Assembly (NCBI GenBank): GCA_002162695.1
Contig: MAAM01000004.1
Span: forward strand, 186,001-250,000
Direction of reading: 5' to 3'
Length of the DNA stretch: 64,000 nt
From: Cycloclasticus sp. 46_120_T64
GTDB taxonomy: Bacteria; Pseudomonadota; Gammaproteobacteria; Methylococcales; Cycloclasticaceae
The translations under genes were made by a program, and so were the position numbers. This document shows, piece by piece, positions 57,537 through 64,000 of the stretch. How positions within the stretch are numbered: position 1 is the stretch's first letter; each line of letters begins with the position of its first letter. The notes under the pieces are model-generated. The model worked only from the letters and a program-made list of their open reading frames with translations. It did not search any database and was not told where the DNA came from.

Positions 57537-58207
57537 CGACTACCTTTGATGAGGATGGTTTTGCCGGCCGTTTCGATGAGGCCATCTTCGACCATCGACT
57601 TCAAAACACGGCCCGCCATTTCGCGCGAGCAGCCGACCATTCGACCGATATCTTGCCGAGTAATGCGGATTTGCATGCCCTCTGGGTGGGTCATTGCATC
57701 GGGAGACTCGCTTAGCTCAATTAAGGTGCGGGCGACCCGGCCACTGACGTCTAAAAAAGCTAGGTGCCCCGCTTTGCGGCTGGTTTGTAATAAACGCTTG
57801 GCTAATTGACGGCCCAGTGCATTGATGATTTCGATGCTGTCGACTTTTAGTTCATTTTCAAATAGGTTGTTGAGGCGTTTATAGCTAATTCTAGCGAGCT
57901 GCGATTTTGCGCAGGTTTGAACATACACGTCGCGCTTACCGCGTTGCGTCTCGGCCTCAAAAAACCCCGCTTCGCCAATAAAATCACCGCGGCTTAAGCA
58001 GGCTAAAATGAACTCGTGGCCATCCACCTCATCGACACGAACGTAGGCCGAACCTTCGATAAAATAATACAGCGTATCAGCTTCATCACCAGGCTGAATA
58101 ATGTCGGTTTTATTGGCATATTCGTGGCGATGGCAGAAGCTAATAAACCGTGAAAAGGTTTCGTCGGGCATTCCTGAAAAATTGAGGATGGGCTTGAGCT
58201 TACTCAT
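57533..58207 (-). CDS. crp: CRP/Vfr/Clp-family transcription regulator
   Basis: The 224-residue protein has an N-terminal cyclic nucleotide-binding barrel, a long dimer helix and a C-terminal winged helix. The recognition region [20 protein letters not shown] keeps the Arg-Glu-x-x-x-Arg contacts of CRP, so the DNA site should be TGTGA-like. The phosphate-binding cassette reads [16 protein letters not shown] where CRP has Arg82-Ser83; Ser is lost, and whether Arg is kept depends on a one-residue gap. It may bind cAMP weakly, or another ligand as Xanthomonas Clp binds c-di-GMP. The divergent osmC neighbour is conserved near crp/vfr. Confidence 0.9.
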   Translation of the reverse strand: MSKLKPILNFSGMPDETFSRFISFCHRHEYANKTDIIQPGDEADTLYYFIEGSAYVRVDEVDGHEFILACLSRGDFIGEAGFFEAETQRGKRDVYVQTCAKSQLARISYKRLNNLFENELKVDSIEIINALGRQLAKRLLQTSRKAGHLAFLDVSGRVARTLIELSESPDAMTHPEGMQIRITRQDIGRMVGCSREMAGRVLKSMVEDGLIETAGKTILIKGSR

Positions 58208-58312
58208 GGCGAAAGTGTAGCAGAGATTGCTGGAATTACTCGGAGGCGGAAAATACCGGCGATATTTTATGATATTCTTTGCGGCTAAAATTTTAAATGA
58301 TGGGCAGAGAAC

Positions 58313-58738
58313 ATGAAGGTAACAATTAAGTGGGTTGAGGGTGCGATGTTTTTGGGTGAATCAGGCAGTGGTCACGCGGTGATCATGGACGGTGCGCCAG
58401 AGAATGGCGGCAGAAACCTAGGTCTGCGTCCGATGGAAATGTTGTTAACGGGCATGGGCGGTTGTACTGCGTTTGATGTGAAGATGATTTTGGACAAGGC
58501 GCGGCAGAATGTTAGCGATTGTGTGGCTGAGATCGAAGCCGAGCGCGCTGATGCGGTGCCGGCGGTATTTACTAAAATCCATGTGCACTTTATTGTCACA
58601 GGTAAGGGTTTGAGCGATAAAGCGGTTGCGCGTGCGGTGAGCCTGTCGGCAGAGAAATATTGTTCGGCTTCTATCATGTTGAGTAAAGCGGTAGAGATTA
58701 CGCATGATTACGAAATTGTTAATGTGGATGAGGCGTGA
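58313..58738 (+). CDS. OsmC family protein (YhfA-like)
   Basis: OsmC proteins are dimeric thiol peroxidases acting on organic hydroperoxides. The 141 residues contain the first Cys in GMGGCTAFDVKMIL (about 47-60) and the second in AEKYCSASIMLSKA (about 112-125). The N-terminal strand region KVTIKWVEGAMFLGESG is of the YhfA type, whose gene lies beside crp in E. coli as it does here. It diverges from the crp-like gene and overlaps the VOC gene by 4 bases. Confidence 0.92.
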   Translation: MKVTIKWVEGAMFLGESGSGHAVIMDGAPENGGRNLGLRPMEMLLTGMGGCTAFDVKMILDKARQNVSDCVAEIEAERADAVPAVFTKIHVHFIVTGKGLSDKAVARAVSLSAEKYCSASIMLSKAVEITHDYEIVNVDEA

Positions 58739-59127
58739 AGCGACCTAATCCAACCACCGGTTTACGTCACCTAGCATTAAACGTTAATGACTTAGCGGCG
58801 GCGGAGCACTTCTATGTGGAACTGATGGGAATGTCGATTGAATGGCGGCCAGATGCAGAGAATGTCTACCTGACGTCGGGTAACGATAATCTTGCTTTGC
58901 ACGTGGTTAAGGGCGAGCAAGCCGGGGTGCCAAAACTCGACCATATCGGTTTCTTTCTAAACAGTGAGCAAGACGTGGATGACTGGTTTGATTTTTTGTC
59001 TCATCATGAGGTACCGATGAAAACTCAGCCGCGTAAACACCGCGATGGTGCAAAGAGTTTTTATTGTTATGACCCTGAGGGAATTATCGTGCAGATTATT
59101 TGCCATCCGCCGCTGATTGGTAAATAA
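58735..59127 (+). CDS. VOC (glyoxalase/dioxygenase fold) protein
   Basis: The 130-residue protein is one VOC module of paired beta-alpha-beta units. LRHLALNVNDLAAAEHFYVE gives the first metal-ligand His position, KLDHIGFFLNS the second strand with His, and CYDPEGIIVQIICH the late Glu region. Relatives include glyoxalase I, fosfomycin resistance enzymes and extradiol dioxygenases; nothing narrows the reaction. The start is GTG 58735, overlapping the osmC stop (GTGA), so the two are translated together. Confidence 0.86.
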   Translation: MKRPNPTTGLRHLALNVNDLAAAEHFYVELMGMSIEWRPDAENVYLTSGNDNLALHVVKGEQAGVPKLDHIGFFLNSEQDVDDWFDFLSHHEVPMKTQPRKHRDGAKSFYCYDPEGIIVQIICHPPLIGK

Positions 59128-59136
59128 ACCTCGTTT

Positions 59137-59973
59137 TTAACGGGTCGTCTGTGGAACGATGACGGCCAAACCCGTTGCTTGCCCTGCTGATAGCGATTGC
59201 GCGCCTATGAGTAGGGCGATAACTTGGAAATGACCTTTTCTTTTTATTAATAAGGGTGAGCCCGAGTCTCCCTTAGTGGCATCGCAGTTATGTCTGACTA
59301 AAGGCAGTTTTTGGTGTTGTTTTATTATTTTGCAGCGTTTATTGGCGGTCAGTATGTACCGTCTATCACCACTAAATCCCGCTTGAATAATATCGCTATT
59401 TTGCCCCGTTGCGATGAGCTGTTTTACGCTTAAGGGGCTCAGCGGAATTGGTCGAATATTGTTGATCGGCGAGGCTAGTTCTAAGATGGCCCAATCCAGC
59501 GCTAAATTATTTAGACTCATTGCTTGCTCTTGTTTGAACTGATATTGGGCGGGAAGTTTGATCCGTTTAACGACTCTTGTGGCGAGGAATGTTTCACGGT
59601 GATGCCCCGTTTCGAAATGTATATATTCTACTGGAATGAGCTGGTTGTTTTGTTTGTTCCAAATACAGTGGGCCGCAGTTAATACCTGTTTTGGGCTGAT
59701 CAGTACCCCCGTGCAAGCGAATAAGTCGGCGCTGTATATTTTACCGATGGCTTGCCACGGGGCTTTGGAGCCATTGACGATGACGCGGTTGTCGATACCT
59801 TGGATGCCAATTAATGGCTGCTCCTTGAAGGTGTTGTCGGCAAACGATAGCGTCGAGCTGATGAGGATAATGAATAGGCAGCTTAGGCGGTGGCGTATAA
59901 ATACCTTGATAGACAAGCGGAAACGGTTTTTTACCGTGCTGGAGGGTAAGCCTGCAGCTCCGCAGCGGATCAT
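59137..59973 (-). CDS. Trypsin-like serine protease, probably secreted
   Basis: The chosen start is ATG 59973, which overlaps the bioA stop by 4 bases; it gives 278 residues and a long leader ending in CLFIILISSTLSFA. A TTG at 59916 would give a more usual 26-residue signal. The catalytic triad is visible: His in VLTAAHCIW, Asp in LALDWAILEL and Ser in DATKGDSGSPLLI. A disulfide pair around the His loop (FACTGVL and HC) and another near RHNCDATK are typical of S1 proteases. The target is unknown. It follows bioA and may be cotranscribed. Confidence 0.88.
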   Translation of the reverse strand: MIRCGAAGLPSSTVKNRFRLSIKVFIRHRLSCLFIILISSTLSFADNTFKEQPLIGIQGIDNRVIVNGSKAPWQAIGKIYSADLFACTGVLISPKQVLTAAHCIWNKQNNQLIPVEYIHFETGHHRETFLATRVVKRIKLPAQYQFKQEQAMSLNNLALDWAILELASPINNIRPIPLSPLSVKQLIATGQNSDIIQAGFSGDRRYILTANKRCKIIKQHQKLPLVRHNCDATKGDSGSPLLIKRKGHFQVIALLIGAQSLSAGQATGLAVIVPQTTR

Positions 59974-61265
59974 TTTTGGCTGATTTCTGCGACGACCTGC
60001 TGCATGGCGGCGGTTAGGGTAGATAAGTCCTCGGCTGGCATAATATAGGGGGGCATCACGTACACCAAGTTTGCGAAGGGGCGTACCCAAACACCCAGCT
60101 CAACAAAGCGTGGTTGTATCCAGTGAATGTCGATGGGCTGATGCAGTTCGATAACCCCAATAGCGCCTTTAACGCGTACATCTTTTACCGCGCTGAGCGA
60201 GCGGCAGGGTTCGAGCTCACGCCGTAGTTGTTGCTCTATCGCGCTCACGCGTTGTTGCCAGGGTGAATCGAGTAGTAATTTCAAGCTAGCGTTGGCGACC
60301 GCGCAGGCTAAGGGGTTAGCCATAAAGGTGGGGCCGTGCATTAGCGTGGGGTATTCGCCGCTGCCGATGCCATTGGCGACTTTGCTGCTGCACAGGGTGG
60401 CGGCTAAGCTCATATAACCACCGGTTAGCGCCTTGCCTACGCAGAGAATGTCGGGGCAAACATCGGCTTGTTGGTAGGCAAACAGGCTGCCCGTTCGGCC
60501 AAAACCGGTAGCAATTTCATCGAGAATCAGTAATACACCGAATTCATCACAAAGCTCACGGGCTTTCTTTAAATAGGCGGGGCTGTAAAAACGCATGCCG
60601 CCGGCACCTTGTACGATGGGTTCTAATATGACTGCGGCAATGCTGTGTTGATGGGTCGTCAGTAAGCCTTGTAGGTCGGCAATGGCCGCTGGGTCGTAGT
60701 GCTCGGCATCTACGCACTGCGGGCGTTTGGCGAACAAGTGTTTCGCTAATACGTCTTTAAATAAATGGTGCATGCCATTATCGGGGTCGCAAACGGCCAT
60801 CGCGCCGAAGGTATCGCCGTGGTAGGCGTTTTCGATGGTGAGTAACCGCTGTTTTTGCGGCTGACCCTTTGATGCCCAGTATTGGATGGCCATTTTTATC
60901 GCCACTTCTACCGAGACTGAACCCGAGTCGGCAAAGAAGACGTGCTGTAAATCTTGATGGCTGATGTCGATCAGTGTTTTTGCTAAATCAACCGCCGGTT
61001 GGTGGGTGAGGCCGCCAAACATCACGTGTGACATCTTTGTTAGTTGGTCTGTTACCGCCGCATTCAATACGGGGTGGTTATAGCCGTGTACCGCGGCCCA
61101 CCATGAGGACATCCCATCAATTAATTCGCGTCCATCGGCTAACTTGAGGCGCACCCCAGAGGCTGACTCTACGGGGAATACGGGCGTCGGGTGGTTTAGA
61201 CTGGTATAGGGGTGCCAGATGTGTTTCTGGTCAAAGTCGATGAGCTGTTGGTAATGGCTAGGCAT
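59970..61265 (-). CDS. bioA: Adenosylmethionine-8-amino-7-oxononanoate aminotransferase
   Basis: BioA makes the diamino intermediate of biotin synthesis using SAM as amino donor and PLP as cofactor. The 431 residues fit. HIWHPYTSL near the start, GMSSWWAAVHGYNHPVLN, ENAYHGDTFGAMAVCD and LILDEIATGFGRTGS are family hallmarks. The PLP Lys lies in CVGKALTGGYMSLAA, and HGPTFMANPLACAVA follows. The other biotin genes are not in the window. It follows coq7 after 6 bases in the glcF-like-coq7-bioA-protease run. Confidence 0.96.
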   Translation of the reverse strand: MPSHYQQLIDFDQKHIWHPYTSLNHPTPVFPVESASGVRLKLADGRELIDGMSSWWAAVHGYNHPVLNAAVTDQLTKMSHVMFGGLTHQPAVDLAKTLIDISHQDLQHVFFADSGSVSVEVAIKMAIQYWASKGQPQKQRLLTIENAYHGDTFGAMAVCDPDNGMHHLFKDVLAKHLFAKRPQCVDAEHYDPAAIADLQGLLTTHQHSIAAVILEPIVQGAGGMRFYSPAYLKKARELCDEFGVLLILDEIATGFGRTGSLFAYQQADVCPDILCVGKALTGGYMSLAATLCSSKVANGIGSGEYPTLMHGPTFMANPLACAVANASLKLLLDSPWQQRVSAIEQQLRRELEPCRSLSAVKDVRVKGAIGVIELHQPIDIHWIQPRFVELGVWVRPFANLVYVMPPYIMPAEDLSTLTAAMQQVVAEISQK

Positions 61266-61271
61266 ACTGCT

Positions 61272-61913
61272 TTAAACCCAATACGAGGCTTTGGTCATTA
61301 TTTTAGACACTAGGCTCATGCCGTGTTTAATTGGCGCGGGCAGTTCGACCCCGCCTTGTTCGATAGCGCTGGCCGCGTGTTGGTTTTCGTCGATATGCAT
61401 TTGTTGCAAAATGGCGCGGGTTTTATGGTCGTTATCGGGTAACTTGTCTAAGTGGCTATCGATATGTTTAACGACCTGCTTTTCGGTTTCGGCTAAAAAA
61501 CCTAGGCTCCATTTATCCCCGGCGAGCCCGGCGGTTGCGCCGATGGCTAATGAACCGGCATACCATAGTGGGTCAAAAATACTGGTTTGCTGGCCGAGTT
61601 CGTTAACACGTTTTTTACACCAAGCGAGGTGGTCGTTTTCTTCTTCGGCGGCTTGGGTTAATTCTTCTTGTACAGATTTATTCTTCGCGGTTAATGACTG
61701 TCCTTGGTAGAGGGCTTGTGCGGCGACTTCGCCGGCGTGGTTTACGCGCATTAACTGAGCGGATAGTTTGCTCTCATCGTCACATAGCTCGCTGTCGGCG
61801 GCGTTGTCCGCAGGGTTTGCGCGGCCGGTAGTTTTAGCGTGGCCGGTTAAGGTGCGTAAAACGCGGTCGGCATGTTCGATCAGGGTGTCGGCGGGGGAGT
61901 ATGCTCTGTTCAT
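61272..61913 (-). CDS. coq7: Coq7 demethoxyubiquinone hydroxylase
   Basis: Coq7 is a di-iron hydroxylase of ubiquinone synthesis bound to the inner membrane. The 213 residues contain the carboxylate-bridged iron ligands in MRVNHAGEVAAQALY, EEENDHLAWC and MHIDENQHAA. A hydrophobic face is predicted in GSLAIGATAGLAG. Members of the Coq7 type replace the flavin enzyme UbiF of E. coli in many gammaproteobacteria. Overlap with the GlcF-like gene is 4 bases. It shares a pathway with ubiK at 42 kb. Confidence 0.95.
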   Translation of the reverse strand: MNRAYSPADTLIEHADRVLRTLTGHAKTTGRANPADNAADSELCDDESKLSAQLMRVNHAGEVAAQALYQGQSLTAKNKSVQEELTQAAEEENDHLAWCKKRVNELGQQTSIFDPLWYAGSLAIGATAGLAGDKWSLGFLAETEKQVVKHIDSHLDKLPDNDHKTRAILQQMHIDENQHAASAIEQGGVELPAPIKHGMSLVSKIMTKASYWV

Positions 61914-63094
61914 GATGATGCCTTCAATTGTTGTGCGAGTAATGATACCGGATGTAGCACTTCGATGTTGAGGCTGGCTTGTTTTAGGCCGGCGCGGATG
62001 TGCATGGCGCAGCCTATATTGCTGCTGAGTAAATATTGTGTTGGCTGTTGTTTGACCGGCTTAATCAGTTGTTCACGTAGCTGGTTGGCAATTGTCGGCT
62101 GTTGCAGCATATAGCTGCCGGCCGCGCCACAGCAGGATTGTGAGCTATCAAACTTGTTGATGTTGAGGCCTTCAATATGGCTGAGCAGGGCTGCAATATC
62201 AGTCCCTTTAGATAGAGTGTTTTTTAACGAGCATGGGTTGTGTAACCAGGCGCTACTGTCGAGTTTATTAAAAGAGAGTTCGGCCAAATAGGGGGCAATA
62301 AAATCGTAAATATCGTATATTTTTTCCGCCAAGGGGTTGTCGTAGCGGGCTAAGCTTGCGCCGCAACCGCTGGCCACGGTGATGACGGCGCTATAATCAG
62401 CCGCGGGAAAAGCGGCATTGTTTTGCTCGGCTAATTCGTTTGCTGCTGTTTTCCTGCCGGCGTGTAAATCCAACGCGCCACAGCAGCCTTGCTCGCTTGG
62501 AATGCTCAGCTCGAAGCCGCAGTGTTGTAGGATGAAAATTGCATCGTGTAAGGTTTTTTTATCAAACACCTCGCTGGCGCAGCCGGTAAATAAGGCGATA
62601 TGTCCTCGTTTGATCGAGCCGAGTGCGGGGTAATGGGCTCGCAGGCGCTGGGTATTGATACTGTCGGCTAAATAATCGTTGCGGGGAATCGGCAGCTTGC
62701 TGAGCCCTGTTTTTTGATATACATTCACTAATTGACTCATCATTGTTCTATGTGAGCCCGTTAAGGTATTAATTGTGATGCTTTCCAATAAACCTAAGTG
62801 GTTGTCGTTTGAGTCGGCCGTCGTTTCTGCGCGAAAGTCATTCAATAAGCGGGTGTAGGGTACTTGCGCAGGGCACATTGCTTCGCAAGAGCCGCAGGCT
62901 AGGCAGTTATCAAGGTGCCTGTTTAAGGTGGTTGTTAGCTCCAATTTGCCCTCGCTCCAGCCCTGGATCAGTGCTAAGCGACCGCGGGGTGACTCACTTT
63001 CGTTCTTGCTGAGCGTATAGGTCGGGCAGTGCGGTAAACATAGGCCGCATTTGACGCATAAGTCGGTGTCTGAAAGGTTGATTCGTGTTGTCAA
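61910..63094 (-). CDS. GlcF-like (Fe-S) oxidoreductase subunit
   Basis: The 394-residue protein has two ferredoxin-type 4Fe-4S motifs, CVKCGLCLPHCPTY (about 13-26) and CLACGSCEAMCPAQ (about 64-77). Two CCG-type domains follow, seen in EQGCCGALDLHAG and SSQSCCGAAGSYML. This is the layout of the glycolate oxidase iron-sulfur subunit GlcF and of related heterodisulfide-reductase-like proteins. glcD and glcE are not adjacent, so calling it GlcF is an inference. It overlaps coq7 by 4 bases. It diverges from cysD. Confidence 0.85.
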   Translation of the reverse strand: MTTRINLSDTDLCVKCGLCLPHCPTYTLSKNESESPRGRLALIQGWSEGKLELTTTLNRHLDNCLACGSCEAMCPAQVPYTRLLNDFRAETTADSNDNHLGLLESITINTLTGSHRTMMSQLVNVYQKTGLSKLPIPRNDYLADSINTQRLRAHYPALGSIKRGHIALFTGCASEVFDKKTLHDAIFILQHCGFELSIPSEQGCCGALDLHAGRKTAANELAEQNNAAFPAADYSAVITVASGCGASLARYDNPLAEKIYDIYDFIAPYLAELSFNKLDSSAWLHNPCSLKNTLSKGTDIAALLSHIEGLNINKFDSSQSCCGAAGSYMLQQPTIANQLREQLIKPVKQQPTQYLLSSNIGCAMHIRAGLKQASLNIEVLHPVSLLAQQLKASS

Positions 63095-63128
63095 TGTAAT
63101 AAAATGGGCAGAGTTATTAAAAATTCTT

Positions 63129-63134
63129 TATAAT
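63129..63134 (+). promoter_or_regulatory. -10 box for cysD
   Basis: A perfect TATAAT lies 35 bases before the cysD ATG, with no clear -35. Weak -35 elements are expected at CysB-activated promoters. It would put the transcript start near 63141, favouring ATG 63169 over the in-frame ATG at 63145. Confidence 0.5.
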
Positions 63135-63168
63135 TAAAAATTATATGTTTCAGTTAAAAGAGCGAGAT

Positions 63169-64000
63169 ATGGTTATAAGCGAACAGCGTTTGACTCATCT
63201 AAAACGATTAGAGGCGGAGTCTATACACATTATACGGGAAGTGCTGGCGGAGTTTGATAATCCGGCGATGCTTTATAGTGTAGGCAAAGACTCATCGGTG
63301 ATGTTGCACTTGGCGCAAAAGGCATTTTACCCGGCAAAACCGCCGTTTCCGTTGGTGCACGTTGATACCCAGTGGAAATTCAAGGAAATGATTGCGTTCC
63401 GTGATCGTCGCGCGAAAGAAGTGGGTATGGAATTATTGGTGTACATCAACCCAAAGGGCGAGGAGCAAGGTATTTCGCCGTTTGAACACGGTTCGGCGAT
63501 GCATACCGATATTATGAAAACTGAAGGTTTACGCCAGATGTTGGATAAATATAAGTACGATGCGGTATTTGGTGGTGCTAGAAGGGATGAGGAAAAATCG
63601 CGTGCAAAAGAGCGTATTTACTCGTTCCGTGATAAGAATCATCGTTGGGACCCGAAAGCGCAGCGCCCTGAACTTTGGGATGTCTACAATGGTCGTCACC
63701 AGCAAGGCGAGTCTATTCGAGTGTTTCCCTTGTCGAACTGGACCGAGCTGGATATTTGGCAGTATATTTATTTAGAAAGCATTCCCATTCCTGATCTGTA
63801 TTTTGCCAAAGAGCGTTTAGTGGTTGAATACGGCGGTACTAAGATTATGGTCGATGATGAGCGTATGCCAGAAGAGCTGCGGGCAACGGCGGTGAAGGAA
63901 AAGGTGCGTTTTCGAACCTTGGGCTGTTACCCGTTAACCGGTGCAGTGTCCTCGACGGCGGAAACCCTGCCTGAAATTATTCAAGAAATGTTGTTAACCA
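63169..64000 (+). CDS. cysD: Sulfate adenylyltransferase subunit 2, partial (C-terminus outside the window)
   Basis: CysD with CysN activates sulfate to adenosine phosphosulfate for cysteine synthesis. The frame is open from ATG 63169 to the window end (277 codons). The pyrophosphatase loop is [17 protein letters not shown] (about 36-52), followed by [41 protein letters not shown] and [18 protein letters not shown], all near-identical to E. coli CysD. About 25 residues are missing at the C-terminus. cysN is expected next. It diverges from the GlcF-like gene. Confidence 0.96.
   Translation, partial: MVISEQRLTHLKRLEAESIHIIREVLAEFDNPAMLYSVGKDSSVMLHLAQKAFYPAKPPFPLVHVDTQWKFKEMIAFRDRRAKEVGMELLVYINPKGEEQGISPFEHGSAMHTDIMKTEGLRQMLDKYKYDAVFGGARRDEEKSRAKERIYSFRDKNHRWDPKAQRPELWDVYNGRHQQGESIRVFPLSNWTELDIWQYIYLESIPIPDLYFAKERLVVEYGGTKIMVDDERMPEELRATAVKEKVRFRTLGCYPLTGAVSSTAETLPEIIQEMLLT

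Overview
The window is ordinary gammaproteobacterial chromosome. Gene order matches the Pseudomonas/Cellvibrionales type: purN-purM beside DUF2066, a CDP-alcohol transferase, an AI-2E permease and hda; rep-comM-ubiK-glnK-amtB; and rpe-gph-trpEGDC-crp-osmC-coq7. LPS heptose and Kdo genes, TolC, TorF-type porin and Lgt show a Gram-negative cell. MotAB, a chemoreceptor and c-di-GMP enzymes suggest motility. Flavohaemoglobin/NorR, GlnK/AmtB, Fe-SOD and a c5-type cytochrome fit an aerobic, probably aquatic heterotroph. The genus cannot be fixed from the sequence alone. I see no prophage, IS element, CRISPR array, integrase or defence island.

Layout. 0-8.5 kb: purine genes (minus) divergent from a DUF2066/CDP-alcohol transferase/permease operon (plus); then sodB and a minus-strand operon arsC-wrbA-DUF2069-hda followed by mscS. 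8.6-13.5 kb: hldE-hldD-waaA-MFS (LPS inner core). 13.5-18.2 kb: tolC, dtd, a mismatch uracil glycosylase, a rhodanese, and divergent thiC. 18.4-22.6 kb: a REC-ATPase regulator, a thioesterase and a chemoreceptor, separated by two structured non-coding stretches. 22.7-30.7 kb: methyltransferase, uvrD, lgt, a transglutaminase/tautomerase-fold/cupin group, and the hmp-norR nitric oxide module. 30.8-37.1 kb: HIT, MOSC, a small unknown, yajD, a crotonase, a thiolase and a GGDEF-EAL protein. 37.4-45.1 kb: tRNA-Arg(CCG), a c5-type cytochrome, rep, comM, ubiK, a porin, glnK-amtB. 45.2-53.5 kb: purC, djlA, yajQ, motAB, DUF445, CopD, DUF3530, DUF2835, rpe, gph. 53.5-64 kb: the trp operon with a candidate leader peptide, a crp-like gene, osmC, a VOC protein, a protease, bioA, coq7, a GlcF-like protein and the start of cysD.

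Regulation is the most informative part. hmp has a sigma-54 type promoter and three GT-N7-AC NorR boxes in the hmp/norR gap. glnK-amtB has a sigma-54 promoter and an NtrC-like site. trpE is preceded by a 17-residue open frame ending Trp-Arg-Phe-Gly-Trp, but I find no attenuator terminator. Several proteins differ from their families at catalytic or ligand residues: DTD Ser77 to Pro, a crotonase lacking its second Glu, a tautomerase-fold protein without Pro1, a CRP-type protein altered at the cAMP site, and a NorR with GAYSGA. I found no convincing new multi-gene system. The best unexplained element is a chain of four hairpins before the chemoreceptor gene.
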